64,000 nt of DNA, from assembly GCA_017550655.1 (NCBI GenBank), contig JAFZOK010000024.1, positions 372,001-436,000 on the forward strand, in the 5' to 3' direction. Origin of the DNA: Bacteroidales bacterium. Its GTDB lineage: Bacteria; Bacteroidota; Bacteroidia; Bacteroidales; UBA932. Position numbers and translations under genes: made by a program. Below, piece after piece: positions 26,585-34,118 of this stretch. Every line of letters begins with the position of its first letter. Position 1 is the first letter of the stretch. The notes under the pieces are model-generated. The model had not been told where the DNA came from, ran no database searches, and worked only from the letters and a program-made list of their open reading frames with translations.

Positions 26585-27895
26585 ATGAATAAAAGAATTT
26601 ATCTGTGTCTGGCTCATATGAGCGAGGCGGGTTTGGAACAGAAGTACATTAAGGAAGCATTTGACACTAATTGGGTGGTGCCGCTGGGGCCGAATGTGAA
26701 CGGGTTTGAGAAAGATCTGGAGGAGTTTGTGGGGCGTGTGGAAGGTGCTGGGGAAGAGGCGAAAGTGTGCAAGCGTGTGGTGGCGCTGAGTTCTGGGACG
26801 GCGGCGGTGCATCTGGCGCTGATAGCGTGTGGTGTGAAGCCCGGGGATGAGGTGCTGGTGCAGAGCTTTACGTTTTGTGCAAGTTCTCATCCGATTACGT
26901 ATCTGGGGGCAACGCCGGTGTTTGTGGACTCGGAGGCGGATAGCTGGAATATGGATCCGGAGCTGCTGGAGAAGGCGATTTTGTCCAGGATTGAGGTGAC
27001 GGGCAGGGCTCCGAAGGCCATTGTGCCGGTGGCTCTGTATGGTATGCCGTACAGGATAGACAGGATATTGGAGATTGCTAATCGGTATGGGATTCCGGTG
27101 GTGGAGGATGCGGCGGAAGGGTTTGGTTCCAGGTTTAACGGCAGGGTGCTGGGTACGTTTGGGAAGTACGGAGTGCTGTCTTTTAACGGGAACAAGATGA
27201 TTACGACTTCAGGTGGCGGGGCGCTGATTACGGATTCAGAGGATGAGTGGAGGGAGATAATGATGTATGCTACGCAGTACAGGGAGAGTTATCCGTATTA
27301 TCAGCACGAGAAGATTGGGTACAATTACCGTTTGAGTAATATCTGTGCCGGAATAGGCAGGGGGCAGATGACGGTGGCCGAGGAGCATATTGCGCACCAT
27401 AAACACGTGCAGAGGCTGTATGAGGATTTGCTCAGCGATGTGCCTGGAGTTAAGGTGCATGCGCAGCCGGCTACGGGGGAGTATGACGGGAACTATTGGC
27501 TTTGTACGATTACTCTGGATCCTTCCGTTAGGGTTGTGGGGCAGGAGAATGCGTATAAGACCGTGGTGACGGGGGCTGTTGGCGGAGCGGCCGGAGTTAT
27601 TCACGTGGCTTCATCGGCTACAACCGATTGCCAGCCGAACGAGAATGTGGAGGCTATGCGTGTGTTCCTGGATGCAGCGGGCATTGAGGCAAGGCCGCTC
27701 TGGAAGCCGATGCACAAGCAGCCGGTGTATAAGGGATGTGCGGCATATCTGAGGCCTTGTTCGTTGTTCGGGTGCGAGTCTGAGTCTGTTTCAGAGGCGC
27801 TGTTCAAGGTGGGTATGTGCCTGCCGTCCGGGCCGTACGTTACGGACGAGGATGTCAAGTACATCGTTGAGACAATAAAGGCAGCTATTCAGTAG
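26585..27895 (+). CDS. DegT/DnrJ/EryC1/StrS-family PLP aminotransferase, copy 2
   Basis: A 436-residue close relative of the gene at 5874, with the same motifs shifted by one residue: G-T-A-A-V-H-L-A-L-I, V-V-E-D-A-A-E (D175) and S-F-N-G-N-K-M-I (K204). Differences cluster at residues 42-68, in the M-P-Y-x-(V/I) region and in the C-terminal 100 residues. These changes are scattered and third-base rich, so this is an old duplication or allele and not a recent copy. Its leader (26552-26584) matches the leader before the remnant at 24876. It should make an amino-sugar nucleotide for surface polysaccharide. Confidence 0.9.
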   Translation: MNKRIYLCLAHMSEAGLEQKYIKEAFDTNWVVPLGPNVNGFEKDLEEFVGRVEGAGEEAKVCKRVVALSSGTAAVHLALIACGVKPGDEVLVQSFTFCASSHPITYLGATPVFVDSEADSWNMDPELLEKAILSRIEVTGRAPKAIVPVALYGMPYRIDRILEIANRYGIPVVEDAAEGFGSRFNGRVLGTFGKYGVLSFNGNKMITTSGGGALITDSEDEWREIMMYATQYRESYPYYQHEKIGYNYRLSNICAGIGRGQMTVAEEHIAHHKHVQRLYEDLLSDVPGVKVHAQPATGEYDGNYWLCTITLDPSVRVVGQENAYKTVVTGAVGGAAGVIHVASSATTDCQPNENVEAMRVFLDAAGIEARPLWKPMHKQPVYKGCAAYLRPCSLFGCESESVSEALFKVGMCLPSGPYVTDEDVKYIVETIKAAIQ

Positions 27896-27964
27896 CACCC
27901 TTTTTGTTTGAGATGAGTTGAGACATCATGAATCGATCTCTTTTTATCGCTGAGTGAAGAGATC

Positions 27965-28012
27965 TTGATAATAGATAAAGAATTACCGGATAAACTGACG
28001 GAACAGGCTTAG
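27965..28012 (+). pseudogene. WbuC-like cupin fragment 3
   Basis: Fifteen codons, I-I-D-K-E-L-P-D-K-L-T-E-Q-A then a stop, match the start of the intact cupin. The upstream leader, including the T-rich stretch and ATCGCTGAG at 27946-27954, matches the region between aminotransferase copy 1 and the intact cupin. So aminotransferase plus cupin was one cassette, and the cupin has been cut off here just before the Big_2 lipoprotein. Confidence 0.75.
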
Positions 28013-28044
28013 TCGATGTCGATACCTGAATAAATTAATTTAAA

Positions 28045-29436
28045 ATGAACAGATTCATAAGCCTTTTTATCTTCGGACTTACATTTGTTCTATGCTCCTG
28101 CGGGGGTGGGGGCGGAGATAAATCCAATGGGCCGATAACTCCATCTAATGTAACTGTATCTTCCATTACGCTTTCTAAGACATCTTCGGACCTGGTAATA
28201 GGCAGCACGCTCCAACTTACAGCCACGTTATCCCCATCCAATGCAACGGACAAAACTATAACTTGGTCTTCTTCAAATACATCTATAGCAACTGTAACTC
28301 CAACTGGGCTTGTTACGGCTAAAGCAGAAGGATCTACGAATATTACTGCATCTGCTGGTGGTAAAAATGCCGTTTGCAAGATAACTGTGAAAAAGCCGGC
28401 TATTGCTGTAACTTCCATAGAACTAGATAAAACAGATATAACTCTTGATGCAGGAGAAACGTCAACCATCAAAGCAACAGTGAAACCTGACAATGCTACT
28501 GTAAAAACGATTACTTGGACTTCTTCCAAACCAACAGTTGCAACGGTTGATGGCAATGGTAAAGTTACTGGATTGGATAACGGAACCACCAACATTACAG
28601 CAACATGTGGAGATAAAACCGCTATTTGTAAAGTAACGGTTAAAGTACTTGTTAAATCTATCAGTTTAGATCAGAGCTCCGCTACAATTATTAAAGGTGA
28701 AATACCACTTATCTTACAACTAACCATAACTCCAGAGAATGCCGCTGATAAAACGATCAAGTGGTCTTCCTCTAACATTAATATAGCGACGGTTAAAAAC
28801 GGAGTTGTTACTGCTGTTAATGCCGGAGATGCTGTTATTACGGCTGAAGTCGGGGACAAAAAAGCTCAATGCAAAGTTACGGTTGTTCTATGCAGAACCG
28901 TAGATTTGGGTTTGTCTGTAAAGTGGGCAGACCGCAACATTGGAGCGAATTCAGAAGAGGAATATGGTGATTATTATGCATGGGGAGAAATAGAAACAAA
29001 GGATATATATACTTGGGATACGTATAAATGGGGAACTGAATATAACCTTACAAAGTATTTGGGTAAATGTACTCTTGATTTGTCTGATGATATTGCTAAT
29101 GTGGTTTTAGGTGGTAATTGGCGTATGCCTACAGAGAGGGAATTATGGGAACTGATTAGTGGGTGTGATTGGAATTGGACTACTATTAGTGGTATTAACG
29201 GTTTTAGGGTTGTAAGCAAAAAGAACGGGAATAGTATATTCCTTCCAGCTGGTGGTCTTCGTACAGATAACATTGTATATAATAATATAACAGGGGATTA
29301 TTGGTCTTCATCACATGGTTCTTGGCCAGAACAGGGGGCGTCCTTTCTTCAGTTTTCTGCGAATATGGGTAAATCGATTACGGTCGCTGGTACTCCACGA
29401 AGCCATGGGTATACGATTCGTGCTGTTACAAAATAA
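28045..29436 (+). CDS. Big_2 (Ig-like) surface lipoprotein with FISUMP-type C-terminus
   Basis: A 463-residue secreted lipoprotein. The signal peptide ends in the lipobox L-C-S-C, followed by a glycine run. Three bacterial Ig-like group 2 domains follow at about 37-116, 122-200 and 202-279, each with (K/D)-T-I-(T/K)-W-(S/T)-S-S and a closing (A/V)-x-C-K-(I/V)-T-V. The last 180 residues have V-D-L-G-L-S-V-K-W-A-D-R-N-I-G-A, Y-Y-A-W-G-E, W-R-M-P-T-E-R-E-L-W-E-L and Y-W-S-S-S, typical of the FISUMP-type domain in Bacteroidales surface proteins. It probably sits on the outer surface and binds a ligand or matrix. A strong terminator follows. Confidence 0.85.
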   Translation: MNRFISLFIFGLTFVLCSCGGGGGDKSNGPITPSNVTVSSITLSKTSSDLVIGSTLQLTATLSPSNATDKTITWSSSNTSIATVTPTGLVTAKAEGSTNITASAGGKNAVCKITVKKPAIAVTSIELDKTDITLDAGETSTIKATVKPDNATVKTITWTSSKPTVATVDGNGKVTGLDNGTTNITATCGDKTAICKVTVKVLVKSISLDQSSATIIKGEIPLILQLTITPENAADKTIKWSSSNINIATVKNGVVTAVNAGDAVITAEVGDKKAQCKVTVVLCRTVDLGLSVKWADRNIGANSEEEYGDYYAWGEIETKDIYTWDTYKWGTEYNLTKYLGKCTLDLSDDIANVVLGGNWRMPTERELWELISGCDWNWTTISGINGFRVVSKKNGNSIFLPAGGLRTDNIVYNNITGDYWSSSHGSWPEQGASFLQFSANMGKSITVAGTPRSHGYTIRAVTK

Positions 29437-29520
29437 TTCTTGGGAACGGCTTCATTCTGATATAGTTTGCCAGAGACCTGACTAATCTCTGAGAATAATA
29501 GATTATGGGTGAGAAGTTAT

Positions 29521-29556
29521 GGCCAGCGGAGTGATTCGCTGGCCTTTTCTTTTTTA
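29521..29556 (+). terminator. Rho-independent terminator
   Basis: A perfect 8-bp stem (GGCCAGCG and CGCTGGCC) around GAGTGATT is followed by a T-rich tract (TTTTCTTTTTT). It ends the lipoprotein transcript. The 5' arm and loop recur at 32701 without the closing arm. Confidence 0.85.
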
Positions 29557-29575
29557 TATTGCTTTATTCTGATTC

Positions 29576-30958
29576 CTAGTGCTGGATTGCCATGGTGCGG
29601 ATGTACTTGAGGACCAGGTCGCACCAGACGGGGTCGCCGGGGTATTGGAAGCGGCAGTTGCCGTGTTCGTCTTGTTTGAAGATGGTTTCACCGTTAGGGG
29701 TGAGGGTTACGAAGCCGCGAGGGGAGAGTTTGTAGAGGGCATCGCCTTCAACGGCGTTGATGACTGCCTGAGGGTCCCACATCTTTTGGCCGGTATCGCA
29801 GTTAAGGAATTGGTATGTCCACTTGATAGGGTGGAGGTCTGTCCAGTTCATATCGCTGATGACAGTTTCAGGGCGGTAATCCAGAGGGTCTCCGACCTCG
29901 CCTGGGGAGAAGACAATGTCCACGTCTTTTGGCCAGAGCTCGAAGAACTTGAGGGAGAAGTCGATGGCGGCTTTGAAGTTGTAGTCAGGTTCAACGGCAT
30001 CGCCGAAGACACCGCCCATGGCGTAAAGGGCGCTGACCTTTTGTCTGACGAGGTCTACGCCGGTGAGGTTGGAGTATTCATCGGGGCCGGACTGGAGGAG
30101 GCGGGAGAGGGAGGTTACAAAGCCGATGGAGGCGATGGTGACGGATTTGTCCGGGGATTCGGCAAGGAGCTTGCGGTAGAGCTTGTAGGCTTCCGGGTAG
30201 GTGCCGGTGTCTCCGACTGTGCGCTTGAACATAGGCTCTGCCTTTGTGGAGCGGGCGTATGGGAGGTTGTGGTAGGATATGAAGACGTGCGGGTTAGGGA
30301 TGCCGCTGGTTTCCAGGCCGATAGGGATGTTCGGGTAGCCGTAGAAGTTGTTCATTATGTCTGCAATGTCTGCGTTGGCGCGGTCCATGCGGTCCACAAT
30401 GATGCCTATCAGGTTGCAGCGTTTCATATCCATATAGCGGTATAGCATCATAAGGGCAAAGAGGTCGTCTGTAGAGGAGCCGAGATCTGTGTCCAGAATG
30501 ATGCGGATGTCTTTCTGCTCGTAGTTGGTCCAGAGGTTTATGCCCTTGGAGGCAATATAGACCGTGTGCTGGCCGTTCTCCCTTGCAAACTGTACTGCTG
30601 CGGCAAGGCTGTCTTCCGGGAAGATGCGGTTGGAGTCGAAGTAGTACTTGCCGTTCTCGGGGTTGAGCCAGCCGCCTACAAAGCCGTTATGTTCTCGGGC
30701 ATGCTTGACAACATTTGGGATGCTTTTGCGGTCGAAGCTGTTCTGGGTGGCGGCATAGGACACTACGATGCCTTCCGTTGGCTGGCGCATAGTGTTGATA
30801 TCCAGGGTGAAGCCGTCGGGATACATCTGGCCCATTGCCCAGACTGCGTTATAGAGTTCCTTGTCTGTGAGGTTGGGCTTTGATTGGGCTGTTGCGGTTA
30901 TTGTCGCTGAGACTGAGATTGCGAGAATTGCGGCGAGAGTCAGAAAGAGCTTTTTCAT
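29576..30958 (-). CDS. Secreted nucleoside-hydrolase-like protein
   Basis: A 460-residue protein with an N-terminal signal peptide (M-K-K-L-F-L-T-L-A-A-I-L-A, cleavage likely after A-T-A-Q). From about residue 150 it resembles inosine-uridine-type nucleoside hydrolases: I-R-I-I-L-D-T-D-L-G-S-S-T-D-D-L-F-A-L corresponds to the calcium-binding D-T-D-x-G-x-D-D loop, with two extra residues between the glycine and the D-D pair. The first 120 residues after the signal are an added domain of unknown type. It probably acts in the periplasm on nucleosides or related ribosides. The loop insertion leaves the activity uncertain. It is transcribed alone on the minus strand. Confidence 0.75.
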   Translation of the reverse strand: MKKLFLTLAAILAISVSATITATAQSKPNLTDKELYNAVWAMGQMYPDGFTLDINTMRQPTEGIVVSYAATQNSFDRKSIPNVVKHAREHNGFVGGWLNPENGKYYFDSNRIFPEDSLAAAVQFARENGQHTVYIASKGINLWTNYEQKDIRIILDTDLGSSTDDLFALMMLYRYMDMKRCNLIGIIVDRMDRANADIADIMNNFYGYPNIPIGLETSGIPNPHVFISYHNLPYARSTKAEPMFKRTVGDTGTYPEAYKLYRKLLAESPDKSVTIASIGFVTSLSRLLQSGPDEYSNLTGVDLVRQKVSALYAMGGVFGDAVEPDYNFKAAIDFSLKFFELWPKDVDIVFSPGEVGDPLDYRPETVISDMNWTDLHPIKWTYQFLNCDTGQKMWDPQAVINAVEGDALYKLSPRGFVTLTPNGETIFKQDEHGNCRFQYPGDPVWCDLVLKYIRTMAIQH

Positions 30959-31014
30959 ATATGTGCATTGTTGATTCTTATGCAGTGTCGGTTCTTATAT
31001 AGCTGTCCGTACCT

Positions 31015-31022
31015 CAAATTTA
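31015..31022 (-). promoter_or_regulatory. Possible -7 box for the nucleoside-hydrolase-like gene
   Basis: On the minus strand this reads TAAATTTG, an exact fit to the Bacteroidales -7 consensus TAnnTTTG, 57 bases before the start codon. No convincing -33 box was found at the right distance. Confidence 0.4.
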
Positions 31023-31109
31023 CGTTTTATATCGGCAATATAAAAATGTTAATTGAGAATTAATTATGATAATTCGGGGTGGCTTATTTTTTGCCGAGAA
31101 AGAAAAATT

Positions 31110-31170
31110 AACCTGCGAGTTGATTTATTCGAAATTATTTCTACTTTTGCATAAAATAAACTCGCGAGTT
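31110..31170 (+). promoter_or_regulatory. Promoter with two operator copies for the toxin-antitoxin-chaperone operon
   Basis: A -33-like GTTG (31119-31122) and a -7 box TACTTTTG (31142-31149) are exactly 19 bases apart, the Bacteroidales spacing. Two copies of an inverted repeat overlay it: AACCTGCGAGTT (31110-31121, imperfect) over the -33 region and AACTCGCGAGTT (31159-31170, a perfect 12-bp palindrome) just after the likely transcription start. Each copy continues into GATTTAT, so direct repeats lie 49 bases apart. The second one runs into the start codon at 31176. Autorepression by the HTH antitoxin is the natural reading. Confidence 0.75.
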
Positions 31171-31175
31171 GATTT

Positions 31176-31829
31176 ATGGAATATGATTTGATATATCCAG
31201 AGAGGTTAGGGCAGATGATTGACACACCGTGTATTGTTGCCGCTGTTTATTTTAATGAAGATGAATTAATAAGTTTAGGCATTCCGGAAGACTCTCTTGA
31301 GGTTCAGGAACCATTTTGGGATTATAACGAGTTCCAGAAGCCGTTTGAATTATGGGCATCACCAAAATTCTTGAGCGATTACTATGATCGGTACAAGACA
31401 TTTTTACAACAAGAGTATTGGAGGGAAATCACTGAAGAGGAGTTCTTGACGGATGTTTCTAATTCATTGATTAATAATAAGAAGGAACTGATTGACAAGA
31501 TGGAGTCTAATGAGTTTTACTCTTTAGTAGAACCACTAGATGATAACGAGGAGATAAAGAGGCTTATTGACAGTATTAAGGTTAAGATAAAACAGGGTAT
31601 TATTAAAGGACATCACCCCTTCCGTTTTTATGCTATTGAAATTGAAGAAGAAAAGTGCTATCTCATAACTGGTGCAACTATTAAAGTCCATAAAGATATG
31701 GGCAAAGCTATGAATACAATTATAGAGTTAAGGAAACTTGAAAAGGTATACAGGATTCTTGAAACAAATGATGTAAAGACCAAAGAATCATTTATAGATT
31801 TCTTCTATAAGGAAAATTCAAAGAAATAA
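31176..31829 (+). CDS. Putative toxin of a toxin-antitoxin-chaperone operon
   Basis: A 217-residue protein in front of an HTH gene. The C-terminal third reads F-R-F-Y-A-I-E-I-E-E-E-K-C-Y-L-I-T-G-A-T-I-K, then a helix with E-L-R-K-L-E-K-V. This recalls the strand order of RelE/HigB-type toxins, whose last strands carry Y-L-I-T-G or similar. The first 130 residues are extra and acidic. The toxin role is inferred from gene order, the operator pair upstream, and the 14-base spacing to the HTH gene; no catalytic residues can be assigned. Translation starts about 20 bases after the likely transcript start. Confidence 0.55.
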   Translation: MEYDLIYPERLGQMIDTPCIVAAVYFNEDELISLGIPEDSLEVQEPFWDYNEFQKPFELWASPKFLSDYYDRYKTFLQQEYWREITEEEFLTDVSNSLINNKKELIDKMESNEFYSLVEPLDDNEEIKRLIDSIKVKIKQGIIKGHHPFRFYAIEIEEEKCYLITGATIKVHKDMGKAMNTIIELRKLEKVYRILETNDVKTKESFIDFFYKENSKK

Positions 31830-31843
31830 ACCACTGAAAAACA

Positions 31844-32251
31844 ATGGCACACAATCGAATTATTAAGCAAACATCTTGGATCTCTCAGGCAAAGTTTGAG
31901 ATTGAGAATGAAGCCGGTTTTCTTGAATGCAAACGAATTGTTCTCAGGATTGTCCGTTATATGAAGGACAATCACCTTTCTCAAAAAGAGTTGGCGGCAA
32001 GGCTGAATGTCACGCCTCAGTATGTCAATAAGTTTTTGCACGGTCAAGATATTGACCTGAAGATATCGACAGTGATTAGATATGGGAATCTTCTTGGGAT
32101 AAAACTTATAGAGGTTCCAATGGAGAAACCGGGGGATAATAACCTTCAGATAAACTATGTAATTAAAATATCGGTGAAGGAGAAAGCCATACAACCTTCC
32201 ACCTTCATTTATTCAAACATACTTCCTAAGAGTACTTTTTCAATGCAATAG
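31844..32251 (+). CDS. XRE-family HTH antitoxin with hydrophobic C-terminal tail
   Basis: A 135-residue protein. Residues 42-90 are a helix-turn-helix of the XRE/HigA type: S-Q-K-E-L-A-A-R-L-N-V-T-P-Q-Y-V-N-K-F-L-H-G. The last 35 residues (N-L-Q-I-N-Y-V-I-K-I-S-V...S-T-F-I-Y-S-N-I-L-P) extend beyond an ordinary HigA. They are hydrophobic and beta-prone, like the chaperone-addiction tail (ChAD) of toxin-antitoxin-chaperone antitoxins. It ends 2 bases before the SecB-like gene. It probably binds the two palindromes upstream of the operon. Confidence 0.75.
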   Translation: MAHNRIIKQTSWISQAKFEIENEAGFLECKRIVLRIVRYMKDNHLSQKELAARLNVTPQYVNKFLHGQDIDLKISTVIRYGNLLGIKLIEVPMEKPGDNNLQINYVIKISVKEKAIQPSTFIYSNILPKSTFSMQ

Positions 32252-32253
32252 CT

Positions 32254-32676
32254 ATGGAACAAATCAAATACAAACTTCAAGGGGTATCCATCGAGCAATA
32301 TGCTACGCCTTTCGAACCGCAAACTGATAATATCGAGCTCAAATTGAGTATTCCGATAAAAACTAATTATGCGGCAAATGCGCTTGCAATAGGAACTAAT
32401 ATTCAGTTTTTCGAAGATGGTAAGCCTTTTATAATAGCTGAGGTTTTCTGCCATTTTATTATTGATTCGGACTCCTGGCGTCATCTTTCATCGGATAATA
32501 CAAAAGATGTTGTTCTTTCTAAGGATTTTGTTAGAATGCTTGTTGCTATTGCTATTAGCACATGCAGAGGGGTTCTTTGCGCCAAAACCGAAAAGACAGT
32601 TTTCGCAAAATTCTTTCTTCCTCTTATTGAATTGAATTCTGAATTTGGCGATGATTTAGTTATTCATGTTGAGTGA
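32254..32676 (+). CDS. SecB-like chaperone
   Basis: A 140-residue protein with the SecB fold pattern. Beta-strands alternate near the start (I-E-L-K-L-S-I-P-I), followed by A-E-V-F-C-H-F-I-I, then a helix D-F-V-R-M-L-V-A-I-A-I-S-T-C-R-G-V-L. It closes with F-F-L-P-L-I-E-L-N, the place where SecB has N-L-P-P-V-N-F. In TAC systems such as Rv1957 of Mycobacterium tuberculosis, this chaperone protects the antitoxin tail. Its place directly after an antitoxin with such a tail supports the same job. Recognition rests on pattern, so the family call is moderate. Confidence 0.6.
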   Translation: MEQIKYKLQGVSIEQYATPFEPQTDNIELKLSIPIKTNYAANALAIGTNIQFFEDGKPFIIAEVFCHFIIDSDSWRHLSSDNTKDVVLSKDFVRMLVAIAISTCRGVLCAKTEKTVFAKFFLPLIELNSEFGDDLVIHVE

Positions 32677-32694
32677 TTGGCTGTAAAGATATCC

Positions 32695-32721
32695 AGTTAA
32701 GGCCAGCGGAGTGATTCGCTG
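32695..32721 (+). repeat. Partial copy of the 29521 stem-loop
   Basis: AGTTA, one variable base, then GGCCAGCGGAGTGATTCGCT and G repeat the sequence at 29515-29541, but the closing GGCC and the T run are absent. The two copies bracket the nucleoside-hydrolase gene and the toxin-antitoxin-chaperone operon, 3.2 kb apart and in the same orientation. Confidence 0.7.
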
Positions 32722-32790
32722 ATTTAAGAGATTATGAGTAATGTTAGTACTTCCATTACTAACCCCCTTAGATGAAAAAGGCTAAGGCTT

Positions 32791-32816
32791 GCCACCTTTC
32801 GGGGTGGCTTTTTTGC
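32791..32816 (+). terminator. Rho-independent terminator
   Basis: GCCACC and GGTGGC pair around TTTCGG, followed by TTTTTT. It lies 115 bases after the chaperone stop and before the next promoter. The stretch 32722-32790 has nothing else recognisable. Confidence 0.75.
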
Positions 32817-32845
32817 CGAGAAATAATAATCCACATTTCCAAGCG

Positions 32846-32861
32846 ATTACAAGCTTGTAAT
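32846..32861 (+). promoter_or_regulatory. 16-bp palindromic operator 1
   Basis: ATTACAAGCTTGTAAT is a perfect palindrome. Thirty bases after it comes CCTTTGC (the TTTG of a -7 box at 32892-32895), and the AAA+ gene begins at 32912. The same palindrome, flanking T tract and spacing occur before the AAA+ gene at 36507. Its position just upstream of the -33 region suggests a shared regulator. Confidence 0.8.
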
Positions 32862-32911
32862 TGCTTTTTTCTATTGTTGGTATGGACGACCTTTGCAGAA
32901 AATTTTGAATT

Positions 32912-34084
32912 ATGAGCAATGGTCAACAGTGGATTAATGAGGCAGGAACATTCTATCCAGTAGATGGTGATACCCGTTTGTTAAAGTCACCAGGTGATGG
33001 AATATTCGTTGTCGTAGAGTCTTCAAACCCGATGATGACTCGTATAGGCTTACGAAAAATCGGAGATAGGTTTAGTTTCGATTTTAAGATTTATGAATTG
33101 GGAACCGAGCCGATGATTCGGTTAGTGAAAAAAACTTGGGAGTCTGATATATTTATGAATTGCGGTAAGAATCTGGGAGTTATATTTAATGGAATAAAAG
33201 GAACAGGGAAGACATTGTCTGCACAATTGCTCTGCAATGCAATTGGTTTGCCTGTTGTAGTGGTGCAGAGTAATTTAAAAGGGCTTTTACCGTTTATTCA
33301 GTCATTGAATTTCGAATGTGTGATTTTTATCGATGAAGCTGAAAAGACCTTCAAAAGAGATGAAAGCGGGGATATTCTGCTCCGTCTTATTGACGGTGCT
33401 TTTAATGTTTGCAGAAGGCTTTATGTGCTAACGACAAACCAGTTGACGCTGAACGAAAATCTGTTAGGCCGTCCGGGAAGGATACGTTATCGGTTTGAAT
33501 TTAACAATCTCCAACCATCGGCGATTGATGAATACCTTAAAGACAATTTGCTGCCAAAATATGCAGAACAGCGAAAGAAAATTCTGGAACAGATAGATTT
33601 GCTGGAAATATCTACTATTGATATCTTGAAAGCACTTGTGGATGAGGTAAATATCCATGGTCGGCTTCCTCAGAATGCATGCTTGAATGTACCAATTGCC
33701 AAATTTGCATTTGATATCTTATCGTTTTACGAGCTGGAGAGTTATGAGAGGCATGCTGAGGTAATGAACTTTATCCGGGAGAAGTTGTCAAAATTTGGCG
33801 CTACGTCATTGAACGAGTGGCTAAAGAATTGGAAATCTGAGGACGGTAAGATGGATGCTGAAGACTTGTTGTCAGATGAGTTCGGATTTACCTGTGAAAC
33901 GAAAATGACATCTTCCTCTTCTAGTCTTTGGAAAGATGCCAACACCTCGGTCGGAACTATTATACGAGAACCAGATACAGATGGCTTCTTTGTCGTTAGA
34001 CCATTTCATGGGGATACAGACCGCCTTTGCCTATTGTTAAGGAGGAGGGAATCGCCATCTCTGTATAGAGGGAATCTATTTTAG
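32912..34084 (+). CDS. AAA+ ATPase 1 of a palindrome-linked gene group
   Basis: A 390-residue single-domain AAA+ protein. Walker A is G-I-K-G-T-G-K-T (94-101), Walker B C-V-I-F-I-D-E-A (136-143), sensor-like V-L-T-T-N-Q (about 172-177), and the arginine-finger area G-R-P-G-R-I-R-Y-R-F. The first 85 residues are an added beta-rich domain, and the last 100 are a helical then acidic, serine-rich tail. No partner domain reveals the substrate. It is likely co-transcribed with the phosphoesterase 34 bases downstream. The palindrome upstream ties it to the AAA+ gene at 36507. Confidence 0.8.
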   Translation: MSNGQQWINEAGTFYPVDGDTRLLKSPGDGIFVVVESSNPMMTRIGLRKIGDRFSFDFKIYELGTEPMIRLVKKTWESDIFMNCGKNLGVIFNGIKGTGKTLSAQLLCNAIGLPVVVVQSNLKGLLPFIQSLNFECVIFIDEAEKTFKRDESGDILLRLIDGAFNVCRRLYVLTTNQLTLNENLLGRPGRIRYRFEFNNLQPSAIDEYLKDNLLPKYAEQRKKILEQIDLLEISTIDILKALVDEVNIHGRLPQNACLNVPIAKFAFDILSFYELESYERHAEVMNFIREKLSKFGATSLNEWLKNWKSEDGKMDAEDLLSDEFGFTCETKMTSSSSSLWKDANTSVGTIIREPDTDGFFVVRPFHGDTDRLCLLLRRRESPSLYRGNLF

Positions 34085-34118
34085 AAGTACTCGATTATTG
34101 TCATTTTAAATACAAATT

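Noticed and set aside
29579-30445. 288-codon plus-strand open frame
   Set aside because: It is antisense to the nucleoside-hydrolase-like gene, which has a signal peptide and family motifs; the shadow has no start context and a biased composition.
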